A stretch of 64,000 nucleotides of DNA from an uncultured Prevotellaceae bacterium (GTDB lineage Bacteria > Bacteroidota > Bacteroidia > Bacteroidales > Muribaculaceae), in assembly GCA_946409635.1 (NCBI GenBank), contig CAMJXD010000007.1, positions 1 through 64,000 on the forward strand, in the 5' to 3' direction. The notes beneath the pieces were generated by a model that had not been told where the DNA came from, made no database searches, and worked only from the letters and a program-made list of their open reading frames with translations. The position numbers were made by a program, and so were the translations under genes. This document shows, one piece after another, positions 17,110 through 25,757 of the stretch. The first letter of the stretch is position 1. Every line of letters starts with the position of its first letter.

Positions 17110-18051
17110 TTAACTGATTGAAGACTTCAAGTCGACGGCAAACCTCGCGGCCAGTTGCGGGTCGAGGTCTCCCTCCAGGTTGGCGCAGCAGGTGGCCATG
17201 GCCTGGGCTCCGGTCACGATGTCGGACCAGGCGGTGCGTGGCAGCTGGTGGACGTTGGCATGAGTGACCTCGTTCTTGAACAGCCCGTAGATGACACCAG
17301 CCGTGAATCCGGCCTGCCAGCCGAGCATGTAGGGGGATACATTGCCGATGGCGGGATGGGACAGAGCCTTGCCGCCCTTGTCAAACCGGGTCACCGACAG
17401 GTCGGGATGGATGTGGAGGTAGTTGTCGCAATAGAATTCCACGTGGTTGCTGTAGGCCTGCTGTGCCGTCTCGCCAGGGAACACGTCACGCAGGTCCCGC
17501 TCGTGGGCGATGACCAGGTCGCTCACCTCGAGGTTCTCGAGGATGGCCGGCATGACGTGGGCGATGTGGAAATTGATGCCATGCTGGAATCCAGGCAGAT
17601 AGATGATGATGGCCTTGCGCTCGACGGCATGGGTGACGAGCTCAAACAGGGGGGCGCGCTGTGGCTCGGTGATGGCATAAAGCGAGCCGAAGAGCAGGAT
17701 GTCGTCCTCGTCGATGCGCGGCCACACGACGTCGAAGCGGTCCTTAGGGTAGACGCCATAGTTGACCAGTGTATCCTTGTCGGCTCCGGGGAAAATGGCC
17801 GACAGGGGGGTGGCGCCGTCGGTGTAGCGGTCGATAGAGTTGACGTCGACGTGATGGGCGGTGAGATAGTCGATGATGATGTCTCCCACGCGGTCGGCGC
17901 AGCACTCGCTCACCATCGACACGTGGACACCCAGTGAGCCCAGGATACAGGCGGCGTTGGCAATGCGTCCGCCGACGAATGATCGTTCGGGCTGGTTGCC
18001 CTTGAAGACGGTGTCAAGCACCGATTGGCCGATGGCAATGACTTTTCTCAT
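17110..18051 (-). CDS. PfkB-family protein with an altered catalytic motif
   Basis: PfkB/ribokinase-fold proteins phosphorylate sugars and nucleosides. The 313-aa protein carries the N-terminal motif (VIAIGQSVLDTVFKG, FVGGRIANAACILGSLGVHVSMVSECCADRVGDIIIDYL) and the full beta-alpha core. Its C-terminal signature, normally GAGDAFxAG with the catalytic Asp, reads GWQAGFTAG: the Asp is replaced by Ala. It could be an inactive or divergent kinase, or a binding protein. It lies 59 nt after the KdsD-like isomerase gene and 33 nt before the TPR-GDPD gene on the same strand, so the three are probably one operon concerned with sugar phosphates. Confidence 0.88.
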   Translation of the reverse strand: MRKVIAIGQSVLDTVFKGNQPERSFVGGRIANAACILGSLGVHVSMVSECCADRVGDIIIDYLTAHHVDVNSIDRYTDGATPLSAIFPGADKDTLVNYGVYPKDRFDVVWPRIDEDDILLFGSLYAITEPQRAPLFELVTHAVERKAIIIYLPGFQHGINFHIAHVMPAILENLEVSDLVIAHERDLRDVFPGETAQQAYSNHVEFYCDNYLHIHPDLSVTRFDKGGKALSHPAIGNVSPYMLGWQAGFTAGVIYGLFKNEVTHANVHQLPRTAWSDIVTGAQAMATCCANLEGDLDPQLAARFAVDLKSSIS

Positions 18052-18110
18052 TTGATGGTTATAGGGTTACTGTCAAGGTGGGCATGTGAGCCCCTTGAGT
18101 GCTTGATTGT

Positions 18111-18731
18111 TCAATATTCAGTGCCCTTGGCGATGCTACCGAGGTAGCCGCCGTGGTGCCGCAGGGCATAGTCGTGCTTGGTGAATCCGGTTGCTCGCAT
18201 GGTGTTGACCACCAGCACGTCGCCGATGACTGTCATCACCGTGGTGGAGGTGGTGGGGGTGAGTCCGAGCGGGCAGACCTCCTTGGTGGAACCGGTCCAC
18301 AGGCAGATGTCGGCCAGGTGTGCCAGCTCGCTGTCCTTGTTGCCGGTGATGACGACAATCTTGAGCTGCGGGTACAGGTTGTGGGCCAGGGAGACGAGCG
18401 CACAGATTTCGTTGGTGCGTCCCGAGTTGGAGAGCAGCAAGAGCACGTCATGGGGCTGCACAACGCCCAGGTCGCCATGCTGTGCCTCGCTGGGATGGAG
18501 GAAGACGGCGGGAATACCCGTCGACGAGAAGGTGGTGGCGATGTTGTCGGCGATCTGTCCACACTTGCCCATGCCTGAGGTGACGAGCTTGCCGCCCTCG
18601 TGCTTGACTTGCTCGACGATGAGGTTGACCGTCTCCTCGTAGGCATCGGTAATAGGTATATTCTTAACGGCCGCACTTTCGGCGTCCAGAATTTGTTGCA
18701 TTGATTGTTTTACGTCCATATGAATAATCAT
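18111..18731 (-). CDS. SIS-domain sugar-phosphate isomerase, KdsD-like without CBS domains
   Basis: KdsD interconverts ribulose-5-phosphate and arabinose-5-phosphate, the first step to Kdo of lipopolysaccharide. The 206-aa protein matches the KdsD SIS domain: TSGMGKCGQIADNIATTFSSTGIPAVFLHPSEAQHGDLGVV, LLLLSNSGRTNEI, VITGNKDSELAHLADICLWTG, CPLGLTPTTSTT and HHGGYLG. It stops where the paired CBS domains of E. coli KdsD (328 aa) would begin, as in short KdsD forms known from Bacteroides. The ATGs at 18731 and 18719 are both possible. TACCTTTG lies about 15 nt upstream. It is the first gene of the KdsD/PfkB/TPR-GDPD operon. Confidence 0.88.
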   Translation of the reverse strand: MIIHMDVKQSMQQILDAESAAVKNIPITDAYEETVNLIVEQVKHEGGKLVTSGMGKCGQIADNIATTFSSTGIPAVFLHPSEAQHGDLGVVQPHDVLLLLSNSGRTNEICALVSLAHNLYPQLKIVVITGNKDSELAHLADICLWTGSTKEVCPLGLTPTTSTTVMTVIGDVLVVNTMRATGFTKHDYALRHHGGYLGSIAKGTEY

Positions 18732-18760
18732 CTAGTTAAGGATGTGCAAAGGTACAAAGA

Positions 18761-18797
18761 AGTTTTCAGTTTTCAGTTTTTCAGTTTTCAGTTTTTG
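18761..18797. repeat. TTTTCAG simple tandem repeat
   Basis: Four to five imperfect copies of TTTTCAG lie in the divergent gap between the KdsD-like gene and the DUF3667 gene. Slippage could change promoter spacing here; whether either gene is affected is unknown. Confidence 0.6.
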
Positions 18798-18888
18798 GTG
18801 ATTTGTTGTAGCTTTTCAAATGTGTTGAGCGTCTATTAGTAAAAAGTGTATTATTTTTGTACCGATGACAAATCCAAATGATGAATAG

Positions 18889-19851
18889 ATGGAAGGACTG
18901 AAATCAAAATTCATGCATTTCAAGCAAAGGCAGCAGCGGCCCTCGGAGTTCCACATCAAGAGCGATGTGGAGCATGTGTGCCAGTGCTGCGGCCACCATT
19001 ACGTGGGTAATTATTGTCCGTGCTGCTCTCAGCAGTGCGACATGGGCCGCATCACTTGGCGCAGCGTGCGCCGTGGTGTGATGGATATCTGGGGGCTAGG
19101 GACGCGTTCGTTGCTGTACAGCGTCTGGCAATTGATGTGGCGTCCGGGTTACTTTATCGGTGAATACATCAGCGGCAAGCGGCAGGTGAGCTTCCCGCCG
19201 GTGAAGATGCTGTTTATCATGGCGATTATCTACTCCTTCATTTTCTACTGGTTGATACCAAATGTATTCCACATTCAACTGGAAGAACCCATTGACAAGG
19301 AGACCATTGAGGCGATGCCCTTTATCGTGTGGAATAAGGAGCACTCTAGTTGGGTGGGGTTGTTCACATCTGTCATATTCATCCTGCCGACATGGCTCCT
19401 GTTCCGATATGCCCCGCGTTACCCTAAGCACACGATCCCTGAAGGCTTTTTCATTCAGGTGCTCATGACTGTGCTGGTCATCGTGTCGGATACTGTTAGC
19501 CAGCTCATCTGCGGCAAGAATGGAATAAACTGCGCTTGCTTGTTAGTCGCACTTATGGTGATTTACTATTATGTGTCTTACAGGCAATTGTTTGGCTACG
19601 GGGTGTGGGGTACCCTGTGGCGCCAACTGTTCATGTGGACCAGCACCTTGTTCTTGATGGTTGGTGCACTTTTCCTGGTGCAAGGTATCGTGATCAGAGT
19701 ACCGGAATTCAACACGATGGAGCAGGTGGGTTTCCAGACAGGTTGGGCGGCAATCATGTTTGCCTCTGCCGCTATTATTTTGGCGATAGGCTATGTGCTC
19801 AACAGAATAGCGACACGCTATCAAGCGAAGCGGGCAAACTCAGGTGCTTGA
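18889..19851 (+). CDS. DUF3667 membrane protein with N-terminal zinc ribbon
   Basis: The 320-aa product has a zinc-ribbon-like motif near residues 31-47 (CQCCGHHYVGNYCPCCSQQC), then the DUF3667 core (ITWRSVRRGVMDIWGLGTRSLLYSVWQLMWRPGYFIGEYISGKRQVSFPPVKMLFI) and about five transmembrane helices (starting near MLFIMAIIYSFIFYWL, WVGLFTSVIFILPTWLLF, VLMTVLVIVSDTVSQL, LWRQLFMWTSTLFLMVGALFLV, WAAIMFASAAIILAIGYVL). The family is common in Bacteroidetes and uncharacterised. It stands alone, divergent from the KdsD-like gene. GTACCGATGAC, about 30 nt ahead, only weakly resembles a -7 box. Confidence 0.85.
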   Translation: MEGLKSKFMHFKQRQQRPSEFHIKSDVEHVCQCCGHHYVGNYCPCCSQQCDMGRITWRSVRRGVMDIWGLGTRSLLYSVWQLMWRPGYFIGEYISGKRQVSFPPVKMLFIMAIIYSFIFYWLIPNVFHIQLEEPIDKETIEAMPFIVWNKEHSSWVGLFTSVIFILPTWLLFRYAPRYPKHTIPEGFFIQVLMTVLVIVSDTVSQLICGKNGINCACLLVALMVIYYYVSYRQLFGYGVWGTLWRQLFMWTSTLFLMVGALFLVQGIVIRVPEFNTMEQVGFQTGWAAIMFASAAIILAIGYVLNRIATRYQAKRANSGA

Positions 19852-19885
19852 ACCATGCCATTGAGGGCAATCATGCGCCCTGGCC

Positions 19886-20338
19886 TCACTCAGCAAGGTC
19901 GTGGCCCTCGAAGGCAATGATGGCGTCGCGCCACACCTGTGGCAGGAGTGCGGGCAGGTTGGTGACTGGATCGAGGTTGACCATGACGGTGGCGCAGGTG
20001 GCCTTCAACTCGCGTGTCTCGCTGTTGACCAGGTGTTGCAGCAGCGTCAGGCTCTTGTTGCCAAGATGGGCACACTGGGTGAGCACCTCGACGGGCTCTT
20101 GAAACACGGTGGGCACGAGGAAACTGCAGTTCACATTGGCGATGACAATCGAGGGGCGGCACCAGTTGATGTCGGCATTCACTTCAAGGCCAGCAAAGTA
20201 TTCGGTCTTAGCCAGGTCAAAGAACTGGAAATAGACCGAGTTGTTGACGTGCCCCAGGGCGTCGATGTCGTTGAATCGCAACTGGACCTGGGTCTTGCGC
20301 TTGAAGGGAAATCGGGCTTCTATTGCGTGGGAGTTCAT
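19886..20338 (-). CDS. Acyl-CoA thioesterase, 4HBT/YbgC-like hotdog fold
   Basis: Hydrolyses acyl-CoA or acyl-ACP thioesters. I begin at the ATG at 20338 (MNSHAIEARFPFKRKTQVQLRFNDIDALGHVNN), giving 150 aa, the usual family size; the track's 39 extra residues are noncoding. The signature RFNDIDALGHVNNSVYFQFFDLAKTEYF holds the catalytic Asp and the HVNN turn. The strand CSFLVPTVFQEPVEVLTQCAHLGNKSLTLLQHLVN completes the hotdog. It follows the DUF721 gene by 46 nt, probably at the end of the recF operon. The physiological substrate is unknown. Confidence 0.88.
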   Translation of the reverse strand: MNSHAIEARFPFKRKTQVQLRFNDIDALGHVNNSVYFQFFDLAKTEYFAGLEVNADINWCRPSIVIANVNCSFLVPTVFQEPVEVLTQCAHLGNKSLTLLQHLVNSETRELKATCATVMVNLDPVTNLPALLPQVWRDAIIAFEGHDLAE

Positions 20339-20384
20339 AGTTCTGTTCTTGTTTTGTTGGCGTTCTAGATGTTCTAGAAGATTG

Positions 20385-20675
20385 TTATTTGAAGATGATT
20401 TCACGGATGATGTCACGGCCGAGGGCTTCGTTGATGCGCTTGATGATGGCCTCACGGTTGAGCATGAGCTCGTTGGCCAGCGATGCCGACGACAGGTAGA
20501 CGGTTATCACGCCGTCCTTGACATACCGCCTGATGGTGTAGCGGTTGATGCCGTCGCCCACGATTTGAGGCCACAAGGCGCTGGCCCGGTGCTCGTCGAG
20601 CGGGACGTCGAGGTTCTCCTTCTTGAGCAGATCGTTGATAATCTGGCCGATGTTGCGGGCTTCGGTGCGCTTCAT
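20385..20675 (-). CDS. DUF721 (DciA-like) protein
   Basis: A 96-aa DUF721 protein: RNIGQIINDLLKKENLDVPLDEHRASALWPQIVGDGINRYTIRRYVKDGVITVYLSSASLANELMLNREAIIKRINEALG. The W-x-x-I/V-V-G core and the C-terminal helix are typical. DciA members help load the replicative helicase DnaB; short Bacteroidetes forms are assumed to do likewise. Its start overlaps the recF stop by 4 nt (ATGA), the usual sign of coupled translation, and pairing with recF supports a replication role. Confidence 0.88.
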   Translation of the reverse strand: MKRTEARNIGQIINDLLKKENLDVPLDEHRASALWPQIVGDGINRYTIRRYVKDGVITVYLSSASLANELMLNREAIIKRINEALGRDIIREIIFK

Positions 20676-21784
20676 GACATTTCTCCTCCCTTGATGACGG
20701 TGATGGCTCCGTCCTCGACATGCATCAGGCAGTGTCCGCCGCCATGGCGGGCGACGATTTCGTCGAGGTGGGTGCGATTGGTGTCGGTAATGAATATCTG
20801 GCCGAAACGGTCGCTGGAAACCACGTCGACGATGCGCTCGACGCGGCTGGCGTCCAGGCGGTCGAAGATGTCGTCCAGCAACAGGATGGGCACCGTGGGG
20901 CCGCCCTGCTTGAGGAAGTCAAACTGGGCAAATCTCAGGGCGATGGTATAGGTCTTGCACTGCCCCTGGCTGCCCGTGTGGCGCATGGAGTAGTTGCCAA
21001 GCATGAGTTCCAGGTCGTCGCGGTGGATGCCTCGGGTGGTGTGACCCAGGATGAGGTCGCGCTCACGCGTTGCGGCCAGGTGCTCGGCCATTGAGCCCTC
21101 GTTGAGGTGGCTCTTGTAGATGAGGCTGACCGATTCGCCCTCACCAGCGACAGCGCTGTAGTAGTGCATGAAGATGGGCAGGAACTGGTCGACCCACTGC
21201 CGGCGGCGGTCATGCACCAGGGCGCCATGGACGGCCATGGCCTGCTCGACGGTCTCGTAGAGCAGTGGGTCGCGCATCTCGCGCTTGATCATGGCATTGC
21301 GCTGCTCGACCGCCTTGTTGTAGCGGATGAGCGCGTCCAGGTACTGGGTGTCGTTCTGTGAGATAATCAGGTCCATAAAACGTCGCCGCTCCTCGCCGCT
21401 GCCGCGCACCAGGTCCAGGTCCATGGGCGAAACCATGACGACGGGCAGCAGGCCTATGTGCTGGCTCAGACGCTGGTACTCCTTGCCGTCGCGGCGGACG
21501 ACCTTGCGCTTGCCGCGTTGCAGAGCGATGCTCACCTCGAGAGGAGTGTCCTGGCGAGTGTAGTTGCCCTGCAGCATCATGTAGGGTTCGCCGTGACGGA
21601 TGACCGCGCTGTTGTCGCCCGTGGGTGCGAAACTGCGGCACATGCTCAGGTAGTAGATGGCATCGAGCACGTTGGTCTTCCCCTGGCCGTTGTTGCCAAT
21701 CAGGCAATTGAGCTTGGGCGAGAAATCCAGTCGAGCCTCGGCGATGTTCTTGTAGTTGAGTATGGTGGCGGTGTTCAATGTCAT
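20672..21784 (-). CDS. recF: DNA replication and repair protein RecF
   Basis: An SMC-like ATPase that loads RecA at single-stranded gaps with RecO and RecR. The 370-aa protein has Walker A GNNGQGKT (residues 30-37), followed by NVLDAIYYLSMCRSF. The family segment PMDLDLVRGSGEERRRFMD comes next, then the signature GSQGQCKTYTIALRFAQFDFL and Walker B ILLLDDIFDRLDASR. The length is standard. It is the first gene of the recF-DUF721-thioesterase operon and divergent from the yfiH-like gene, 69 nt away. Confidence 0.96.
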   Translation of the reverse strand: MTLNTATILNYKNIAEARLDFSPKLNCLIGNNGQGKTNVLDAIYYLSMCRSFAPTGDNSAVIRHGEPYMMLQGNYTRQDTPLEVSIALQRGKRKVVRRDGKEYQRLSQHIGLLPVVMVSPMDLDLVRGSGEERRRFMDLIISQNDTQYLDALIRYNKAVEQRNAMIKREMRDPLLYETVEQAMAVHGALVHDRRRQWVDQFLPIFMHYYSAVAGEGESVSLIYKSHLNEGSMAEHLAATRERDLILGHTTRGIHRDDLELMLGNYSMRHTGSQGQCKTYTIALRFAQFDFLKQGGPTVPILLLDDIFDRLDASRVERIVDVVSSDRFGQIFITDTNRTHLDEIVARHGGGHCLMHVEDGAITVIKGGEMS

Positions 21785-21853
21785 AGCGCAAAGATACTGC
21801 TTTTTTGGCGATTGGTGCCGCTGAATCGGGGAGAAAATGCTACCTTTGTCAAC

Positions 21854-22639
21854 ATGGAACTTGTGAGATTAGATTTCAGTACTGCCGTCGAGGGCGTGAT
21901 GGCGTTCTCGACGACGCGCGGCCAGGTAGACGGCCGCAATGCCTATTCGGGTGTTAACCTGTGTGACTATGTGGGCGACGATGCCCTGCGTGTGCTCGAC
22001 TCGCGGTTGACGTTGGCAATGCAGCTGGGTATTGACCTGGATGACCTGATCATGCCACGACAGACCCACTCGTGCCGCATAGCGGTGATTGACGAGGCCT
22101 TCCGCTCGCTAGACATCGACCAGCAGGAAGGGGCGCTTGAGGGTGTTGACGCGCTGGTCACGACGTTGACGGGTGTAGTCATCGGTGTAAATACCGCCGA
22201 CTGTGTGCCCATTGTCCTGACCGACCAGCAAGCCGGCGTCATCGCCGTGGCCCATGCCGGCTGGCGAGGTACGGTTGGGCGCATTGTCGAGGCCGTCGTG
22301 AAAGAAATGTGCCTGCATGGTGCCCAATCCCACCGCATTCAGGCCGCTATGGGACCAAGCATTTGCCAGAATTGTTTTGAGGTGGGCGACGAGGTCGTTG
22401 AGGCTTTCAGCCATGCGCGGTTTGACATGGACGAGATCATGAAACGTAATCCCGACACCGGTAAGGCTCACATCGACCTGAGAGCCGCCAACCGAGCCGC
22501 CTTGATGGCTGCAGGCGTGCCAGCTGCGGGTATTGTGGTCTCACAGCACTGCTCCTGGTGCGAGAGCGACCGATTCTTCTCAGCCCGTCGCCTCGGCATC
22601 AACAGCGGCCGCACCCTCACCGGCATCTTGAGGCATTAA
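21854..22639 (+). CDS. YfiH/laccase-domain protein (purine nucleoside phosphorylase family)
   Basis: Members were named polyphenol oxidases (pgeF) but are now known to act on purine nucleosides and, in E. coli, in peptidoglycan editing. I start at the ATG at 21854 (MELVRLDFSTAVEGVMAFSTTRGQVDG), giving 261 aa; the longer track ORF reads through recF antisense. Metal- and substrate-binding motifs present are MPRQTHSC, TADCVPIVLTD, VAHAGWRGTVGRIVEAVV, GPSICQNCFEVGDEV and HCSWCESDRFFSARR. TACCTTTG ends only 5 nt before the ATG, suggesting a leaderless or near-leaderless mRNA. A 13-bp hairpin follows the stop. Confidence 0.93.
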   Translation: MELVRLDFSTAVEGVMAFSTTRGQVDGRNAYSGVNLCDYVGDDALRVLDSRLTLAMQLGIDLDDLIMPRQTHSCRIAVIDEAFRSLDIDQQEGALEGVDALVTTLTGVVIGVNTADCVPIVLTDQQAGVIAVAHAGWRGTVGRIVEAVVKEMCLHGAQSHRIQAAMGPSICQNCFEVGDEVVEAFSHARFDMDEIMKRNPDTGKAHIDLRAANRAALMAAGVPAAGIVVSQHCSWCESDRFFSARRLGINSGRTLTGILRH

Positions 22640-22644
22640 AGCCA

Positions 22645-22681
22645 AAAATGGGACAAAAGAACCGTCCCTTTGTCCCATTTT
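22645..22681. terminator. Bidirectional terminator
   Basis: AAAATGGGACAAA pairs with TTTGTCCCATTTT around an 11-nt loop, between convergent genes. The A/T runs on both sides suit both directions. Confidence 0.75.
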
Positions 22682-22699
22682 AGTGATGTGGTGATAGTT

Positions 22700-23569
22700 T
22701 TAGAGGGTGGCGTCGCTCTCTTGGAAGGTGGTGGCGCGGCGGACGTCGCCGGTCTCGTAGCCGAGTTTGAACCACTTCATGCGCTGGGCGCTGGTGCCGT
22801 GGGTGAAACTCTCGGGCTGGGCATAGCCTTGGGCGCGCTTCTGGAGGTAATCGTCGCCGATTTTCTGGGCGCAGTCGATAGCCTCCTGAAGGTCACGGTC
22901 GCTGATTGAACCGAACATCCTGCTCTCGTAGTGAGCCCAGACGCCGGCATAGAAGTCGGCCATGAGCTCGAGGCGGACGCTGTACTTGTTGGCGTTTGTC
23001 TGATTGGTGGCCTGCATCTTGCGGTGAGCCTGGTCGAGTGTTCCCATGAGGTACTCGATGTGGTGCCCTACCTCGTGAGCAATGACATAGGCCTTGGCAA
23101 GGCTGGAGTTGTCGCCCTTGACGCCGAGTTGCTGATCCATGGTCTGGAAGAATGCCAGATCAAGATAAACCTTCTGGTCACCGGAGCAGTAGAACGGTCC
23201 CATGGCAGCCTGTCCCTGACCGCAGGCGGTCTGGGTTGCCCCAGTGTAAAGAACGAGGGTGGGTGGAGGGTATTGACCGATGCCATACTGCTGGAAAATC
23301 TGTGACCAGATATCCTCGGTGCTGGCAATTACCTGGCTGGCAAAGGTGGCCAGTTCTTCCTCCTCGGGGGTTGCCGGTTGTCCATTCTCGGTCTGGATGG
23401 CCGAACCGCCCACCTGCTGCAAGACGTCGCCGATGTTGCCGCCCATGAGCAACGTAATCAGTCCTGCGATAATCAGACCTCCGATGCCGCCCAGGCCGAC
23501 CTTGGTGCCGGTGCCCATTCTGCGGCGATCCTCAACGTTTTCGCTTTCGCGTCTTCCTTCAAGTCTCAT
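22700..23569 (-). CDS. ypfJ: Neutral zinc metallopeptidase, YpfJ/KPN_02809 family
   Basis: Membrane-anchored putative zinc peptidase. The 289-aa protein starts MRLEGRRESENVEDRRR, the family's typical N-terminus. One transmembrane helix follows (GLGGIGGLIIAGLITLLMGG), then a Gln/Glu-rich linker. The peptidase domain has TQTACGQGQAAMGPFYCSGDQKVYLDLAFF, the zinc motif HEVGHH and the third-ligand region RLELMADFYAGVWAH. The C-terminal FTHGTSAQRMKWFKLGYETGD is also diagnostic. The active site probably faces the periplasm. No substrate is known. Monocistronic. Confidence 0.94.
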   Translation of the reverse strand: MRLEGRRESENVEDRRRMGTGTKVGLGGIGGLIIAGLITLLMGGNIGDVLQQVGGSAIQTENGQPATPEEEELATFASQVIASTEDIWSQIFQQYGIGQYPPPTLVLYTGATQTACGQGQAAMGPFYCSGDQKVYLDLAFFQTMDQQLGVKGDNSSLAKAYVIAHEVGHHIEYLMGTLDQAHRKMQATNQTNANKYSVRLELMADFYAGVWAHYESRMFGSISDRDLQEAIDCAQKIGDDYLQKRAQGYAQPESFTHGTSAQRMKWFKLGYETGDVRRATTFQESDATL

Positions 23570-23698
23570 AATGAAATCAGTATTTTAGTTGTTATTATTC
23601 TCTTCAAAACGTGCAAATATAGGAATTTTTTTGAAAATCCATCGTTTTATTGCCATTTTTCTTCGGTTTTTCTTCGAGCGAGACTGCCGAGGTGTGGA

Positions 23699-24124
23699 TT
23701 ATGGCTGTTTCTTGAGGTGGTAGGCCATCACGGTGCCGGCTGCATCGGTCTTGGTTAAAGTCATCTGGCTGGAGGACGTGGTAGTTACCGAGAAGTCGTT
23801 GTGCTCTTCTAAGCCGGGCATGTGGATATAGAAGGCCGAGGGGTCGGGGAAGCTGATAGTCATCTTGCCATCGTTCTCTTGCCATGTGCCGAAACTCTCT
23901 TCCATCTGGTTGAGTCCGTAGACCCGTGACACCCTGAAGACCTTGCTCTGGAACTGGAAAAAGTAGTTGCCCTCGACGTCGTGGACGCGGGTGCCGTCGG
24001 CAGTGATCTGCTCGACGTACCAAGTGCCGAACCAGGGCCCAATGTCGCCATGGTTGCGCGTGCATGAGGCCAGTGAGATGACGGCGAAAACCAATAAGAA
24101 AATATGTAATGTTGTCTTTTTCAT
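23699..24124 (-). CDS. Lipocalin-like small lipoprotein
   Basis: The 141-aa product has a lipobox (VISLASC, Cys at about residue 21). A single beta domain beginning GPWFGTWYVEQITADGTRV is reminiscent of lipocalin-like domains in Bacteroidetes lipoproteins. Its start overlaps the stop of the Wzi-like gene by 4 nt, so it is the last gene of the glsA-glsB-wzi operon. Its role there is unknown; location in the outer membrane is inferred from the lipobox. Confidence 0.8.
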   Translation of the reverse strand: MKKTTLHIFLLVFAVISLASCTRNHGDIGPWFGTWYVEQITADGTRVHDVEGNYFFQFQSKVFRVSRVYGLNQMEESFGTWQENDGKMTISFPDPSAFYIHMPGLEEHNDFSVTTTSSSQMTLTKTDAAGTVMAYHLKKQP

Positions 24125-25752
24125 CGCCTCTTGATATTAAAGTTGCCACTATAGGAAATAACTAACCGGCCTCCCCAGTTGTTGCCGTAGAGCTTGCCGT
24201 GGTCCAGAGCGATGGTGGCGCCCACCGACAGGCCATCAAACTTGAAGCCCCGCAACCAGTAGGGAGAATAATTGACACGCAAGGCCATCGAGAAGTCATC
24301 GACGCTGCCCACGCGGGGGATGATGGGTGTGCCCCACGCCTTGCGGTAAGAGCCCTGCAGGCGGTAGTACCACTCGCTGGTGAACCAGCCCTCGATGGCG
24401 GCATGGAAGCCGCGCAGCACGTTGTCGCGGTAGCGCATGTAGCCGTCCTGGTTGTAGAGCGGCGACTTGACAAAGGGCGAGCCGATGGACATGCCGCGGC
24501 TCTGGTAGCCGTTGTAGATATAGTTGTTATAGTAGTCGTCGGCACCCGATGAGTGGCTGGTGATGGGCGTGCCGGGATGGTCGTTGGGCGTCCAGTGGAT
24601 GGGGCCGCTCTGGTTGGTGAAGTCGATATACTCAATGACGGCACCCGAGACGAGGTATGAGCCGTTTTGGCGGAACTCGATGCCCCACAGGCCGTCCAGG
24701 CCGTTCATCTTGCCGATGCCCGAGCCGTCTTCCCACAGCCACTGGGTGTAGGCACGCAGGGTGCCGTAGTTGGGCAAGTGATAGTCGAGCGCGATGTCCC
24801 AGGTGCCCAAGTGGTTGCCCTCGACAAAGGAGTCGCCCGCACTGTTGCCGCCGCTGCCGGCGATGAAGGTGCGGAAAAAGGCCTTGGCGTCGGCATCCAT
24901 CTTGACCGTGCGGGTTACCTTGCCGTCCTCATAGTAGGTGGCCGTGCCGCCAAACTGGCAGGCCGACTGGGCACCGATGGTGAACACCAGGGGCTGATGA
25001 GGGTTGGTGCGCAGGTGCAGGCTCTTGTAGTGCAGCCACACGTCGGTGGTGATGAAGTGGTTATAGTAATTGTAGTGGTTCTCGAGCCACTTGTCGTCCA
25101 GCTCGCGGAAGTAGCCGAACTCGCCCTGGATTTGCAGCCAGCCGCGGGTGAACGGGATGTTCTGGAAGTCGATGAAACCGGCGCGCAGGCCCACGGGCGG
25201 CCGTGAATTATTGCTCCACACCAGGTCGCCGCTGCTTAGCGCGTCATCGACGATGGGCGAGGACTTGTAGGCCTGGCCCGCCACGGCAAAGATGCTGCGG
25301 TATTTGGCCTCGACATAAGCCTCCTGGAGCCATACCCTGGCGGGATGTTGCTGGTGTGTCTCGAACTGGCCGTCGCCCGCATAGCGCTGGTAGCCCGCGC
25401 TTGACGCATAGCCGCCCCACACATCCAGGCCGGCACCCCACGAGAAGCGCTTGGTCGTGGACATGTTGTGGCATACCGCGGCCCGGGCGAGGACCGAGTA
25501 TTGCTGGGTGGTGACACCGCCGCAGTTGGAACTGATATAGTAGGGGGCCAACTCGCTGTTGCCCGCATTGGCGATAAGGCTGAAACTGTATTGATTATCG
25601 ACGTGTAAAACCACGGTAGGACAAACGTGTAACAGGACCGTGTCGGTCGAGATGTCAAGTTTGTTCTGGACCGTGTCGGTTGCATCCAGGGCCAGCATGG
25701 TTGTGGCGCAGGACAACGACAGAATGATTGTGAATAGAATTTTTCTTATCAT
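24121..25752 (-). CDS. Capsule assembly Wzi family outer-membrane protein
   Basis: Wzi is an 18-stranded outer-membrane barrel that binds capsule polysaccharide. The 543-aa protein begins with a signal peptide (MIRKILFTIILSLSCATTMLALD) and has many amphipathic strands. Wzi-like features include FSWGAGLDVWGGYASS, VWLQEAYVEAKYRSIFAVAGQAYKSSPIVDDALSSGDLVWSNNSRPPVGLRAGFIDFQNIPFTRGWLQIQGEFGYF, WDIALDYHLPNYGTLRAYTQWLWEDGSG and the terminal LVISYSGNFNIKRR. No capsule synthesis genes are in the window. Its position 5 nt after glsB on the same strand suggests it is produced with the glycine-lipid enzymes. Confidence 0.88.
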   Translation of the reverse strand: MIRKILFTIILSLSCATTMLALDATDTVQNKLDISTDTVLLHVCPTVVLHVDNQYSFSLIANAGNSELAPYYISSNCGGVTTQQYSVLARAAVCHNMSTTKRFSWGAGLDVWGGYASSAGYQRYAGDGQFETHQQHPARVWLQEAYVEAKYRSIFAVAGQAYKSSPIVDDALSSGDLVWSNNSRPPVGLRAGFIDFQNIPFTRGWLQIQGEFGYFRELDDKWLENHYNYYNHFITTDVWLHYKSLHLRTNPHQPLVFTIGAQSACQFGGTATYYEDGKVTRTVKMDADAKAFFRTFIAGSGGNSAGDSFVEGNHLGTWDIALDYHLPNYGTLRAYTQWLWEDGSGIGKMNGLDGLWGIEFRQNGSYLVSGAVIEYIDFTNQSGPIHWTPNDHPGTPITSHSSGADDYYNNYIYNGYQSRGMSIGSPFVKSPLYNQDGYMRYRDNVLRGFHAAIEGWFTSEWYYRLQGSYRKAWGTPIIPRVGSVDDFSMALRVNYSPYWLRGFKFDGLSVGATIALDHGKLYGNNWGGRLVISYSGNFNIKRR

Positions 25753-25757
25753 GTGTG

